In this document: positions 27,493-36,354 of the stretch, piece by piece | How positions within the stretch are numbered: the first letter of the stretch is position 1 | Layout: each line of letters opens with the position of its first letter | Origin: Diaphorobacter sp. HDW4A | GTDB taxonomy: Bacteria; Pseudomonadota; Gammaproteobacteria; Burkholderiales; Burkholderiaceae_C | Length of the DNA stretch: 64,000 bases | Assembly: GCF_011305995.1 (NCBI RefSeq) | Contig: NZ_CP049910.1 | Coordinates: 868,001-932,000 of the forward strand | Direction of reading: 5' to 3' | The notes under the pieces: model-generated | What the model saw: only the letters and a program-made list of their open reading frames with translations | What the model was told of the DNA's origin: nothing | Databases searched by the model: none | Translations under genes and position numbers: made by a program

Positions 27493-27858
27493 TTACAGAC
27501 GCCACAGGACCTGGAAACCCCAGCCTGCGCAGCCCACCAACCAGACAATGGTGAAAACATTCAGGACCAGACGCAGGCCGGTGGCCGGCACATAGTCCAT
27601 CCACACATCGCGCACGCCAACCCATGCGTGCCACACGAGTGACACGATCACGCCAAAAGTCAGGAACTTCATCCACTGAGGGGCGAACACGCCTGCCCAG
27701 GCTTCATAGCCGATGGGGCCGGAGATCATTAGAACGCGTGCGAGCAGCACGACGGTGAACAGTGCCATCAGCACGGCGGTGCCACGCTGGACCAGCCAGT
27801 CGCGGATACCGTAGTGCGCACCAACTACGATGCGCTTGGAGCCGTAATTCACGGACAT
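27493..27858 (-). CDS. sdhD: Succinate dehydrogenase membrane anchor subunit D
   Basis: 121-residue hydrophobic protein with three transmembrane segments (about residues 25-48, 58-80, 92-115). The conserved VSLVWHAWVGVRDVWMDYV carries the haem b ligand His near residue 71 and the Asp-Tyr (DY) pair of the quinone site. AAGGAAAAAG lies before the ATG. Together with SdhC it anchors SdhAB to the inner membrane. It sits between sdhC and sdhA with short gaps. Confidence 0.94.
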   Translation of the reverse strand: MSVNYGSKRIVVGAHYGIRDWLVQRGTAVLMALFTVVLLARVLMISGPIGYEAWAGVFAPQWMKFLTFGVIVSLVWHAWVGVRDVWMDYVPATGLRLVLNVFTIVWLVGCAGWGFQVLWRL

Positions 27859-27903
27859 GGTTCTTTTTCCTTATCGTGAGGAGAAGTGAGGAGAGATGGC
27901 CGA

Positions 27904-28326
27904 TCAGTACAGGCCGAACAGCTTGGCGCCCAGAGCCACGGTCAGCACGAGGCTGATGGCAAAGCAGACCAGAGCGGAAGACTTGCCGAATTCCTTGTTC
28001 ACCATGTGATGATTCATGTCCATCAGCAGGTGGCGAACGCCGGCGCAGAAGTGATGCAGGTAACCCCAGATGAGACCCAGGCAGACCAGCTTGGCCAGCC
28101 AGCCCCAGGAACCCTGGAAGACCGAGGTGAAGTCGCCGTACGAAATTTCGGACGACAGGGATTTGTCGAACATCCAGATGATGAACGGCAGCAAAAAGAA
28201 CAGGATCATGCCGCTCACGCGATGCAGGATCGACAGGATGCCGGCAGGCGGCAGGCGATAAGACGGGAGGTCCGTGAATACGTTGATATTGCGGAACTCA
28301 GGCCGCTTTTTAGCTTGCTCAGTCAT
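27904..28326 (-). CDS. sdhC: Succinate dehydrogenase cytochrome b556 subunit C
   Basis: 140-residue membrane subunit with three hydrophobic helices. The N-terminal RPEFRNINVFTDLPSYRLPPAGILSILHRVSG contains the Ser and Arg of the quinone-binding region. GYLHHFCAGVRHLLMDMN near residue 90 provides the haem-ligand His. It is the first gene of the six-gene minus-strand run sdhC-D-A-B-sdhE-gltA, with 135 bases of leader separating it from the GntR gene upstream. Confidence 0.95.
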   Translation of the reverse strand: MTEQAKKRPEFRNINVFTDLPSYRLPPAGILSILHRVSGMILFFLLPFIIWMFDKSLSSEISYGDFTSVFQGSWGWLAKLVCLGLIWGYLHHFCAGVRHLLMDMNHHMVNKEFGKSSALVCFAISLVLTVALGAKLFGLY

Positions 28327-28394
28327 GTCTGGATTTGCTTTCGTGGATGTAACTGCGTTGTAATCGCGGATGCGGACAACCCAAAATTCTATTG

Positions 28395-28415
28395 CAACCC
28401 AATGTCACCGGGTTG
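28395..28415 (-). terminator. Weak hairpin between gntR and sdhC
   Basis: CAACCC/GGGTTG, a 6-bp stem with a 9-base loop. Read on the minus strand it is followed by CAATAGAATTTT. It could end gntR transcription or lie in the sdh leader; the T tract is interrupted. Confidence 0.35.
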
Positions 28416-28461
28416 TGGGGAATGCTTATTCCATAGTCGGGCGTTGCTGTAAACCCTGTTG

Positions 28462-29313
28462 TCAGCTTAACGAATTGTGATAGTGATGTGTGTCAGTTCT
28501 ATAGAGTGCGCGTCGTAACTCCATTGGAACATCGTTGTAGGTGAACGCGAGCCGCTCTACGGAAAGTAGAGGGGTCTGCTGCGTCACCAGCAGCAGATTG
28601 GCCTGCTCGTCATCAGGGACAATCGCGCGGATTTTTTCTTCGGCACGCACCATGCGCACACCGTAATCGAGCTCGAACATCGCGTAGGTGGGGCCTTGGT
28701 ACTCGGCCATCTGCTCGGCGGTCAGGCCCTTGAAGGCCTGTCCGGGCAGCCAGATGTCCTCGAGAATGGTCGGCACGCCCGCAAACGAGAGAATGCGGCG
28801 AGCCTGGATCACCGGATCGCCAGTGCGCAGCTGCAGCGCCCGCGCGATCTCCACCGACGCACGGCTGCGCTTGCATTCGAGGATGGTGCGCTGGGCGGGG
28901 CCTTCCTCGCGGGCGTCGCCCACATCGGGCATGAGCTTCAGGAAACGGTACTGCACCTGGCGTTCGGCGTGAGTGGCCACAAACGTGCCCTTGCCCTGGC
29001 GGCGCATCAGCAGGTTCTCGGCGGCCAACTCATCGATGGCCTTGCGCACGGTGCCCTGGCTCACGCGAAAGCGCGCCGCGAGGTCCATTTCGCTCGGAAT
29101 GACCTCGCCGGGCTTCCATTCACCGTGCTGCAGGCTGTGCAGGATCAGTCCCTTGATCTGCTGATACAGCGGGCTGAATGCGGGAGTCGCGCCACCGCCT
29201 CCCGCTTGGGTTGCGGATGAGAGAGGGGAGGGGGTGGGGTTGGAGGACATTGCCGCAGGGCCGGATCGAGGGATCGATGGGGTAATCAAAGTGAAACGTT
29301 CACCTGTCATCAT
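28462..29313 (-). CDS. GntR-family regulator (HutC type, UTRA domain), likely TCA regulator
   Basis: Up to 283 residues. Winged helix at about residues 48-115 (SPLYQQIKGLILHSL, PSEMDLAARFRVSQGTVRKAIDELA, RRQGKGTFVA), then a UTRA ligand-binding domain (PVIQARRILSFAGVPTILEDIWLPG). It lies between the sdh-gltA operon and the divergent mdh gene, so control of TCA enzymes is a reasonable inference. A 12-bp palindrome lies two bases upstream of the first ATG (29313), leaving no room for a ribosome site there; the ATG at 29250 (MSSNPTPSP) is an alternative that removes a disordered head. Confidence 0.88.
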   Translation of the reverse strand: MMTGERFTLITPSIPRSGPAAMSSNPTPSPLSSATQAGGGGATPAFSPLYQQIKGLILHSLQHGEWKPGEVIPSEMDLAARFRVSQGTVRKAIDELAAENLLMRRQGKGTFVATHAERQVQYRFLKLMPDVGDAREEGPAQRTILECKRSRASVEIARALQLRTGDPVIQARRILSFAGVPTILEDIWLPGQAFKGLTAEQMAEYQGPTYAMFELDYGVRMVRAEEKIRAIVPDDEQANLLLVTQQTPLLSVERLAFTYNDVPMELRRALYRTDTHHYHNSLS

Positions 29314-29314
29314 A

Positions 29315-29326
29315 TCTTATATAAGA
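29315..29326. promoter_or_regulatory. Palindromic operator TCTTATATAAGA between gntR and mdh
   Basis: Perfect 12-bp palindrome TCTTATATAAGA; the adjoining ATAAGACATAAGAC repeats one half-site directly. AT-rich palindromes of this kind are typical GntR/HutC-type sites. It abuts the gntR start and lies just upstream of the mdh -35, so a single site could serve autoregulation and mdh control. Confidence 0.6.
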
Positions 29327-29337
29327 CATAAGACAAA

Positions 29338-29367
29338 TTGACCCTGTTCAGAAATCAGCGGTACACT
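29338..29367 (+). promoter_or_regulatory. Probable sigma-70 promoter of mdh
   Basis: TTGACC at 29338-29343 and TACACT at 29362-29367 are separated by 18 bases. This would give a leader of about 90 bases before the mdh ATG. The TCTTATATAAGA palindrome ends 11 bases before the -35. Confidence 0.5.
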
Positions 29368-29465
29368 CTTGGTCTGTGATTGCGGGTCACGGGCTGCTGT
29401 TGTTTTGAGCGGAGTCAAGTGAACCCTGGCACCAACACTGTCCTCATTTTTTTGGAGTTTTTCAC

Positions 29466-30452
29466 ATGAGCAAGAAGCCCGTTCGTGTTGCCGTTACCGG
29501 CGCCGCAGGTCAAATCGGTTACGCCCTGTTGTTCCGCATCGCTTCCGGCGAAATGCTGGGCAAGGACCAGCCAGTCATCCTCCAACTGCTCGAAATTCCC
29601 GACGAAAAGGCTCAGAACGCGCTGAAGGGCGTGATCATGGAGCTGGAAGACTGCGCATTCCCTCTGCTGGCTGGCATCGAAGCCCACAGCGACCCGCTGC
29701 AGGCCTTCAAGGACACCGACTACGCTCTGCTGGTGGGTGCCCGTCCACGTGGTCCAGGCATGGAACGTGCCGACCTGCTGGCTGCCAACGCACAGATTTT
29801 CACGGCTCAGGGCAAGGCCCTGAACGCTGCTGCTTCGCGCAATGTGAAGGTTCTGGTGGTCGGCAACCCCGCCAACACCAACGCCTACATCGCCATGAAG
29901 TCGGCTCCTGACCTGCCAGCGAAGAACTTCACCGCCATGCTGCGTCTGGACCACAACCGCGCTGCTTCGCAACTGGCTGCCAAGGCCAGCTTCGCCGTCG
30001 GCGACATCCGCAAGTTGACCGTGTGGGGCAACCACTCGCCAACGATGTACGCTGACTACCGTTTCGCAACGGTTGATGGCAAGTCGGTCAAGGACATGAT
30101 CAACGACCAAGAGTGGAACAAGGACGTGTTCCTGCCAACCGTCGGCAAGCGTGGCGCCGCGATCATCGCTGCTCGCGGCCTGTCGTCGGCTGCTTCGGCT
30201 GCCAATGCTGCCATCGACCACATGCGTGACTGGGCTCTGGGCTCGGGCGGCGAATGGGTCACCATGGGCGTGCCTTCGAACGGCGAATACGGCATTCCTG
30301 CCGGCATCGTGTTCGGCTTCCCCGTCACCACTGAAAACGGTGAGTACAAGATCGTTACCGGTCTGGAAATCGACGCATTCTCGCAAGAGTGCATCAACAA
30401 GACGCTGGCTGAGCTGCAAGGCGAACAAGACGGCGTGAAGCACCTGCTGTAA
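29466..30452 (+). CDS. mdh: Malate dehydrogenase
   Basis: 328-residue NAD-dependent malate dehydrogenase of the cytosolic-like type common in betaproteobacteria. N-terminal Rossmann motif [20 protein letters not shown], substrate-binding Arg in [15 protein letters not shown] near residue 95, [10 protein letters not shown] near 134, and catalytic His in [16 protein letters not shown] near 190. GGAG precedes the ATG. It begins a plus-strand run with a trans-aconitate methyltransferase and a CitE-like gene and is divergent from gntR. Confidence 0.98.
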   Translation: MSKKPVRVAVTGAAGQIGYALLFRIASGEMLGKDQPVILQLLEIPDEKAQNALKGVIMELEDCAFPLLAGIEAHSDPLQAFKDTDYALLVGARPRGPGMERADLLAANAQIFTAQGKALNAAASRNVKVLVVGNPANTNAYIAMKSAPDLPAKNFTAMLRLDHNRAASQLAAKASFAVGDIRKLTVWGNHSPTMYADYRFATVDGKSVKDMINDQEWNKDVFLPTVGKRGAAIIAARGLSSAASAANAAIDHMRDWALGSGGEWVTMGVPSNGEYGIPAGIVFGFPVTTENGEYKIVTGLEIDAFSQECINKTLAELQGEQDGVKHLL

Positions 30453-30476
30453 TCCACAGGTAACCACAGTCCACTC

Positions 30477-31265
30477 ATGCAAGACTGGAACCCCCAGCTC
30501 TACAGCCGCTACGAGGACGAGCGCACGCGCCCGGCCCGTGAGTTGCTGGCGCGCGTGCCCCAGAGCGATCCATCCCTCGTGGTGGATCTGGGCTGCGGGC
30601 CGGGGAATTCCACCGAGCTGCTGGTCGCACGCTTTCCAAAGGCCCGTGCGATCGGCGTGGACAACTCCAAAGCCATGCTGGAGAGCGCTGCAAAGCGGCT
30701 CCCCGGCGTGGGCTTTGTGGCCGCAGACATCAAGGATTGGGTGCCGGAGACCTCTTCAGGATCGGCACCCAATCTCATTTATGCCAATGCCGCGCTGCAA
30801 TGGGTGGGTGATCACGAAACGCTGATCCCGCGCCTGTTCCGTGCGCTCGCGCCCGGTGGCGTCCTGGCCATCCAGATGCCGGACAACCGCGCCGAGCCCA
30901 CGCACCGCAACATGCGCGAGCTGGCCGCCGAATCGCCTTACAACGAGGCCATTGGCGATGTGAGCAAGCTGCGCACCGAGCTGCTCAGCATTCAAGAGTA
31001 TTACGACCTGCTGGCCCACGATGCCGCGCAGGTGGATGTCTGGCACACCGTGTACCAGCATCCGATGGAGTCCGCAGCAGCCATCGTGGAATGGGTGCGC
31101 AGCACCGGACTCAAACCTTTTGTCGATCCGCTTTCCGACGACTTGCGAGCCGAGTTTCTTGCGAGTTACGAAAAACGCGTCGATGCTGAATATCCCGTGC
31201 GCAGCGACGGTAAGCGATTGCTGGCCTTCCCGCGCATGTTCATTGTTGCCCAGCGCCCCGTATGA
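30477..31265 (+). CDS. tam: Trans-aconitate 2-methyltransferase
   Basis: 262-residue SAM-dependent methyltransferase (E. coli Tam 252). Motif I is [16 protein letters not shown] near residue 38; the start [26 protein letters not shown] and [15 protein letters not shown] near residue 100 are Tam family features. Tam esterifies trans-aconitate, a spontaneous isomer of cis-aconitate that inhibits aconitase. Its location between mdh and acnB fits that housekeeping role. It overlaps the next gene by four bases (ATGA), so the two are probably translated together. Confidence 0.9.
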   Translation: MQDWNPQLYSRYEDERTRPARELLARVPQSDPSLVVDLGCGPGNSTELLVARFPKARAIGVDNSKAMLESAAKRLPGVGFVAADIKDWVPETSSGSAPNLIYANAALQWVGDHETLIPRLFRALAPGGVLAIQMPDNRAEPTHRNMRELAAESPYNEAIGDVSKLRTELLSIQEYYDLLAHDAAQVDVWHTVYQHPMESAAAIVEWVRSTGLKPFVDPLSDDLRAEFLASYEKRVDAEYPVRSDGKRLLAFPRMFIVAQRPV

Positions 31266-32281
31266 CGACGCCTGCCGCCAAAGCCCATCCCGCTACTGTC
31301 CTGCTCGGAGCGCAGGCCGGGCAGCAACACATTCCCGTTTGTGATCACTACAGCGGCGTTGAAGTCCGCATGCGCAAGAGTCTGCAACTGCAGGACGAGA
31401 TGCGCGCCGAGTTCGGCCATGTGGTGTTCGACGTGACGCTCGACTGCGAAGATGGCGCGCCCGTCGGCCTTGAGCGCGAACACGCGAAGCTGGTAGCGCA
31501 ACTGGCCCGTGAAGCGCAGCCCGGCGCCCGTGTCGCCGCACGCGTGCACACCGTCGACCATGCCGCGTTCGCCAACGACATCGCCACGATTGCGGGCGAA
31601 GCGGGCGACAGGCTCTGCCACATCATGCTTCCCAAGGTGGAGTCGTTCGAAGACGTCGAGATCGCCGCCCGCGCGCTCGACGCGGCCGGAGCGAAGCACC
31701 TGCCGCTGCATGCGCTGATCGAATCGCCCGCAGCCGTGCACCGTGCCTTCGACATTGCCTCGCATCCGCGCATCCAGAGCCTGAGCTTCGGCCTGATGGA
31801 CTTTGTCTCCGCGCATGGTGGTGCGATTCCTTCTGCTGGCATGACGTCGGCGGGGCAGTTCGAACACCCGCTGGTCGTGCGCGCCAAGCTAGAGATCTCG
31901 TCGGCCTGTCATGCGCATGGCAAGGTGCCGTCGCACTGCGTGGTCACTGAGTTCAGCAACCCCGACGCCATGCAGGCTGCAGCCCGCAAGGCCAATCGCG
32001 AGTTCGGTTACACGCGCATGTGGAGCATTCATCCGGCGCAGATTCGCCCGATTCTGGCGGCGCTTGCGCCCGATGAGGTCGAGATCGAACGTGCCGGACG
32101 CATCATTTCTGCCGCCGTGGCTGCTGACTGGGCTCCCATCAGCGAAGACGGCGTTCTGCACGATCGTGCGAGCTACCGTTATTTTTGGCAGGTGCTCGAG
32201 CGTGCTCACCAGACCGGGCGCCCTGTGCCGTTGGATGTGCGCCAATGGTTTGTTACGGGTGATGGGGCCGTTGAAGCATAA
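31262..32281 (+). CDS. HpcH/HpaI aldolase / CitE-like CoA ester lyase family protein
   Basis: 339-residue protein of the citrate lyase beta/malyl-CoA lyase superfamily. Visible: VFDVTLDCEDGAPVGLE near residue 55 (acidic metal region), ARVHTVDH (Arg of the substrate site), HIMLPKVESFEDVE near residue 120, and LHALIESPAAVHRAFDIA with the metal-binding Glu near 155. FGLMDFVSAHGG supplies a further Asp. No citrate lyase alpha or gamma genes are nearby, so it is not part of a citrate lyase complex; a stand-alone acyl-CoA lyase or thioesterase is more likely. It is coupled to tam by a 4-base overlap. Confidence 0.85.
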   Translation: MTTPAAKAHPATVLLGAQAGQQHIPVCDHYSGVEVRMRKSLQLQDEMRAEFGHVVFDVTLDCEDGAPVGLEREHAKLVAQLAREAQPGARVAARVHTVDHAAFANDIATIAGEAGDRLCHIMLPKVESFEDVEIAARALDAAGAKHLPLHALIESPAAVHRAFDIASHPRIQSLSFGLMDFVSAHGGAIPSAGMTSAGQFEHPLVVRAKLEISSACHAHGKVPSHCVVTEFSNPDAMQAAARKANREFGYTRMWSIHPAQIRPILAALAPDEVEIERAGRIISAAVAADWAPISEDGVLHDRASYRYFWQVLERAHQTGRPVPLDVRQWFVTGDGAVEA

Positions 32282-32339
32282 ATCGGTTATTTTTAATGTT
32301 TGGTTCCCATCAACTCATTTTTCCTTTGCAGGAGTCCCC

Positions 32340-32951
32340 ATGAAGACCCTCGTCGCTGCCGCCCTGATCGCCATCGCACCCGCCATTGCCATGGCACAAA
32401 CTGACTCCAAGCCCGCTCAAAAGGCGGCTCCCAAGACTGCGGCGAAAGCTCCTGCGGCCAAGAAGACCACCACGACAGCCGCCAAGAAGACGACTGCAGC
32501 TCCCAAGAAGACCACAGCCGCCAACAGCAGCCGCACGCAGCTCAAGAGCGCCGCGACTCAAGTGGCCACTGGTTTTGCCGCCGCCGAAGCCGCACTCTCG
32601 CCGACTGAACTGGCGCTGGCCGATACTGTTGCAACAGGCCGCATGCCTTGCGAACTCGGTGCCTTTGTGGACATCGAGAAGGACGTGAACTCCCCTGGCC
32701 GGTTCCACGTGAGCGGCAAAAATTTCAAATACCACATGCAGCCCGTTACAACATCCACCGGCGCTGTGCGTCTGGAAGACATCAAGGCCGGCGCTGTCTG
32801 GGTGCAGATTGCCAACAAGTCCATGTTGCTGAACCAGAAGCAGGGTCAGCGTATGGCGGATGAATGCATGAACCCCAACCAGGTGGCCGTGGCCGAGGCG
32901 ATGAAGAAGAATCCTCAGCCCAACCTGCTTGAAGGCTTAAACACGAAGTGA
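32340..32951 (+). CDS. Secreted Lys/Ala/Thr-rich protein of unknown function
   Basis: 203 residues from the ATG at 32340, which has a good GCAGGAG site. A signal peptide (about residues 1-20, ending AMA-Q) is followed by a Lys-Ala-Thr-rich stretch (about residues 22-65, repeated AAKKTT and APKKTTAA) reminiscent of histone-H1-like tails. The rest is a compact domain with PCELGAFVDIEKD and SGKNFKYHMQPV. The basic tail would be periplasmic if the signal is real. No function is recognised; it lies between the CitE-like gene and acnB. Confidence 0.75.
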   Translation: MKTLVAAALIAIAPAIAMAQTDSKPAQKAAPKTAAKAPAAKKTTTTAAKKTTAAPKKTTAANSSRTQLKSAATQVATGFAAAEAALSPTELALADTVATGRMPCELGAFVDIEKDVNSPGRFHVSGKNFKYHMQPVTTSTGAVRLEDIKAGAVWVQIANKSMLLNQKQGQRMADECMNPNQVAVAEAMKKNPQPNLLEGLNTK

Positions 32952-33078
32952 GCCTGTAGTACAGGACTGAATACTCAGGCAGGTTTCCAGAGGCCATTCA
33001 CGCGATGGTCAGCCAGAGGCTTGCCGGTTGTTGCCCCACAAGATTGATTGAAAACCAAAACCTTCGGAGAAGTAGACC

Positions 33079-35664
33079 ATGTTGAAAGCCTACCGTGACC
33101 ATGTGGCAGAACGTGCCACATTGGGCATCCCCCCACTGCCATTGGACGCCAAGCAGACAGCCGATCTGATCGAGCTGATCAAGAACCCGCCCGCTGGCGA
33201 AGACGCGTTCCTGCTGGACCTGCTGACCCACCGCGTTCCACCAGGCGTGGATGATGCTGCCAAGGTCAAGGCTTCGTTCCTGGCCGCCGTGGCGCACGGT
33301 GAAGTCAAGGTTGCGCTGATCTCCAAGGCCAAGGCCACCGAGCTGCTGGGCACCATGGTGGGTGGCTACAACGTGCACCCGTTGATCGAGTTGCTGGACG
33401 ACGCCGAAGTCGCTGGTGTGGCTGCTGACGCGCTGAAGAAGACACTCTTGATGTTCGACTTCTTCAACGACGTGGCCACCAAGGCCAAGGGTGGCAACGC
33501 CAAGGCCAAGGAAGTGATGCAGAGCTGGGCCGACGCCGAGTGGTTCACTTCGCGCCCCGAAGTCGAGAAGAAGATCACTGTCACCGTCTTCAAGGTGCCT
33601 GGCGAGACCAACACCGACGACCTGTCGCCGGCTCCCGATGCATGGAGCCGTCCCGACATTCCGCTGCACTATCTGGCGATGCTCAAGAACACGCGTCCCG
33701 ACGCAGCGTTCAAGCCCGAAGAAGACGGCAAGCGCGGCCCGATGCAATTCATCGACGACCTGAAGAAGAAGGGTCACCTCGTCGCCTACGTGGGCGACGT
33801 GGTCGGTACCGGTTCTTCGCGCAAGTCGGCCACCAATTCCATCATCTGGGCGACCGGCATGGACATTCCGTTTGTGCCCAACAAACGCTTCGGTGGTGTC
33901 ACGCTCGGCGGCAAGATCGCTCCCATCTTCTTCAACACGCAAGAAGACTCGGGCGCTCTGCCGATCGAAGTGGACGTGTCCAAGCTCGAAATGGGTGATG
34001 TGATCGACATCTACCCCTACGACGGCAAGATCGAAAAGAGCGGGGCCAAGGTGGCTGACTTCTCGCTGAAGTCTGACGTGCTGCTGGACGAAGTGCAAGC
34101 CGGTGGCCGTATCAACCTGATCATCGGTCGCTCGCTGACGGCCAAGGCTCGTGAAGCTCTGGGCCTGCCAGCATCGAACGCGTTCCGCCTGCCGCAAGCT
34201 CCTGCAGCGACCAAGGCGGGCTTCACGCTGGCCCAGAAGATGGTTGGCCGTGCAGTGGGTTTGCCAGAAGGTCAGGGCGTTCGCCCCGGCACTTACTGTG
34301 AGCCACGCATGACGACGGTCGGTTCGCAAGACACGACCGGCCCGATGACCCGCGACGAGCTGAAGGATCTGGCATGCCTGGGCTTCTCTGCAGATCTGGT
34401 GATGCAATCGTTCTGCCACACCGCTGCTTATCCCAAGCCAGTGGACGTGAAGACCCACCGCGAGCTGCCTGCGTTCATCTCCAACCGCGGCGGCGTGGCC
34501 CTGCGTCCTGGCGACGGCGTGATCCACTCATGGCTCAACCGTTTGCTGCTGCCCGACACCGTTGGTACTGGCGGCGACTCGCACACCCGTTTCCCGATCG
34601 GTATCTCGTTCCCCGCAGGTTCCGGTCTGGTGGCGTTCGGCGCTGCAACCGGTGTGATGCCTCTGGACATGCCTGAATCCGTGCTGGTGCGCTTCAAGGG
34701 CGCAATGCAGCCCGGCGTGACTCTGCGCGATCTGGTGCACGCGATTCCTCTGTACGGCATCAAGCAAGGTCTGCTGACCGTTGCCAAGGCTGGCAAGATC
34801 AATGAATTCTCGGGTCGTATCCTGGAAATCGAAGGCCTGCCAGATTTGAAGGTCGAGCAAGCGTTCGAACTGTCTGACGCGTCCGCTGAGCGCTCCGCCG
34901 CTGGTTGCACGATCAAGCTCAATCCTGACACCATCGCCGAATACCTGCGCTCGAATGTCGTTCTGATGAAGAACATGATCGCCGAGGGTTACGAAGATGC
35001 CAAGACGCTTGAGCGCCGCATTGAAAAGGTCGAAGCATGGCTCGCCAAGCCCGACCTGCTCGCAGCCGACAAGGATGCCGAGTACGCGCACGTCATCGAG
35101 ATTGATCTGGCCGACATCAAAGAGCCAATCGTCTGCTGCCCTAACGACCCGGACGACGCAAAGTACCTGTCCGAAGTTGCTGGCACCAAGATCGATGAAG
35201 CCTTCATCGGCTCCTGCATGACGAACATCGGCCACTTCCGCGCTGCAGCCAAGCTGCTGGGCGGCAAGCGCGACATTCCGGTCAAGCTGTGGGTGGCACC
35301 GCCCACCAAGATGGACCAGAACGAGCTGATCAAGGAAGGTCACTACGCTGCATTCGGCACCGCCGGCGCACGTACGGAAATGCCAGGCTGCTCGCTGTGC
35401 ATGGGCAACCAGGCACAAGTGCGCGAAGGCGCAACGGTGATCTCCACCTCGACCCGTAACTTCCCGAATCGTCTGGGCAAAAACACCAACGTGTACCTTG
35501 GCTCCGCCGAACTGGCCGCCATCGCTTCGCGTCTGGGCAAACTGCCTTCGAAGGAAGAGTACCTGGCTGAAATGGGTGTGATTGACGCCGACAAGGCCAG
35601 CGTCTACCGCTACATGAACTTCGACCAGATCGAAGAGTATGCTGAAGTGGCTGCGAAGGTCTAA
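33079..35664 (+). CDS. acnB: Aconitate hydratase B
   Basis: 861-residue aconitase B (E. coli 865) interconverting citrate and isocitrate. The order is that of AcnB: N-terminal HEAT-like domain (about 1-160), swivel domain (about 165-380, with [19 protein letters not shown]), then the catalytic core. The [4Fe-4S] ligands are in [15 protein letters not shown] near residue 710 and in [11 protein letters not shown] near residue 772. GGAGAAG precedes the ATG. It is followed by a strong terminator and completes the TCA cluster with gltA, mdh and sdh. Confidence 0.98.
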   Translation: MLKAYRDHVAERATLGIPPLPLDAKQTADLIELIKNPPAGEDAFLLDLLTHRVPPGVDDAAKVKASFLAAVAHGEVKVALISKAKATELLGTMVGGYNVHPLIELLDDAEVAGVAADALKKTLLMFDFFNDVATKAKGGNAKAKEVMQSWADAEWFTSRPEVEKKITVTVFKVPGETNTDDLSPAPDAWSRPDIPLHYLAMLKNTRPDAAFKPEEDGKRGPMQFIDDLKKKGHLVAYVGDVVGTGSSRKSATNSIIWATGMDIPFVPNKRFGGVTLGGKIAPIFFNTQEDSGALPIEVDVSKLEMGDVIDIYPYDGKIEKSGAKVADFSLKSDVLLDEVQAGGRINLIIGRSLTAKAREALGLPASNAFRLPQAPAATKAGFTLAQKMVGRAVGLPEGQGVRPGTYCEPRMTTVGSQDTTGPMTRDELKDLACLGFSADLVMQSFCHTAAYPKPVDVKTHRELPAFISNRGGVALRPGDGVIHSWLNRLLLPDTVGTGGDSHTRFPIGISFPAGSGLVAFGAATGVMPLDMPESVLVRFKGAMQPGVTLRDLVHAIPLYGIKQGLLTVAKAGKINEFSGRILEIEGLPDLKVEQAFELSDASAERSAAGCTIKLNPDTIAEYLRSNVVLMKNMIAEGYEDAKTLERRIEKVEAWLAKPDLLAADKDAEYAHVIEIDLADIKEPIVCCPNDPDDAKYLSEVAGTKIDEAFIGSCMTNIGHFRAAAKLLGGKRDIPVKLWVAPPTKMDQNELIKEGHYAAFGTAGARTEMPGCSLCMGNQAQVREGATVISTSTRNFPNRLGKNTNVYLGSAELAAIASRLGKLPSKEEYLAEMGVIDADKASVYRYMNFDQIEEYAEVAAKV

Positions 35665-35693
35665 GCCTTCCCACGCCAACAGGCACAAATCAG

Positions 35694-35717
35694 AAAACCC
35701 GCCTCGGCGGGTTTTTT
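35694..35717 (+). terminator. Terminator of acnB
   Basis: AAAACCCGC/GCGGGTTTT stem with a CTCG tetraloop and a run of six T, 29 bases after the acnB stop. The leading A run may allow use from the opposite strand too. Confidence 0.9.
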
Positions 35718-35765
35718 GTTGCCTGCTTCATGGGTGAGGCAGGGTGTGGGAGTGCGCAGACGATC

Positions 35766-36059
35766 TCAGCTCATGCGCACATCGAAATACGCTTCCTCCA
35801 CCGAAATCCCCTGAAACCCCGCCTGTCGAGCCTTGTCAAACGCCTTGAGCCAGATGCGGGCATGTCTCTCCTGCTCCTGGTTGATTTCTCCGCCTTCGGC
35901 AGCATCAGCGTATGCCCGCCAGGCATCCAGCATGCTTTGCTCGTCGGGAAAGAATTTCTCGATTTCGCGTTGAAATCGGGCCTCGGCGCGTTCTTTCAGG
36001 GAAAGGTCGATACCGGTGCAGTCCTGCAGGGTGACTTCGATGACGATGGCTACTTCCAT
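35766..36059 (-). CDS. Small uncharacterised protein, probably SOS-regulated
   Basis: 97-residue, Glu/Asp-rich protein with no family I recognise. The N-terminus (MEVAIVIEVTLQDCTGIDLSL) looks like a beta strand, the middle is helical (KERAEARFQREIEKFF, EQERHARIWLKAFDKARQAGF), and there is no signal peptide or membrane segment. Its distinctive feature is two LexA-type boxes at 36072-36087 and 36107-36122, the nearer one 12 bases before the ATG. DNA-damage induction is therefore the best inference, for example a damage-response or cell-division modulator; no direct evidence of activity is visible. It is convergent with acnB. Confidence 0.7.
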   Translation of the reverse strand: MEVAIVIEVTLQDCTGIDLSLKERAEARFQREIEKFFPDEQSMLDAWRAYADAAEGGEINQEQERHARIWLKAFDKARQAGFQGISVEEAYFDVRMS

Positions 36060-36071
36060 GGCTTTGAAATA

Positions 36072-36087
36072 CTGGTTAAATAAACAG
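36072..36087. promoter_or_regulatory. LexA box 1 (proximal) for the 97-residue gene
   Basis: CTGGTTAAATAAACAG fits CTG-N10-CAG; the only deviation from CTGT-N8-ACAG is one G. It shares TAAATAAACAGTA exactly with the LexA box before the radical SAM gene at 15316. It lies 12 bases from the minus-strand start codon. Confidence 0.65.
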
Positions 36088-36106
36088 TATCAAGTATCCA
36101 TGGTTA

Positions 36107-36122
36107 CTGTTATTTTGTACAG
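36107..36122. promoter_or_regulatory. LexA box 2 (distal)
   Basis: CTGTTATTTTGTACAG is a perfect CTGT-N8-ACAG site with an AT-rich spacer. It lies 35 bases centre to centre from box 1. Tandem sites suggest tight repression of the minus-strand gene, and this one could also affect the plus-strand gene at 36355. Confidence 0.7.
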
Positions 36123-36354
36123 TTATTTATGTGTCTTGGCGCATTCCAAATCCCGACTTGGCTATCAGGTTGAGTACACTTTGTAATGAATTGCGACGTA
36201 TCCGGACCATTTTCGACACGAGAAACCGCGTGAGACGGCGTGTTTGCCGGGTGATGCAAACATCCCGGCGCGCTGATGTGACTATCGGTTTTTTGCGGCT
36301 TTCTTTTTGTTTTTTCCGAGCCAGTGCCGCTGGTTTTGCGTGTTTCCCCCGCTC

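Noticed and set aside
24896..27595. Plus-strand open frame of about 900 codons across sdhB and sdhA
   Set aside because: It lies entirely antisense to two textbook genes, its translation has no recognisable domain and it follows from their codon bias.
28327..28461. Search for a second TCTTATATAAGA operator before sdhC
   Set aside because: No copy or clear half-site pair was found there.
32998..34527. Minus-strand open frame of about 510 codons over acnB
   Set aside because: Antisense to aconitase B, no ribosome site or domain support.
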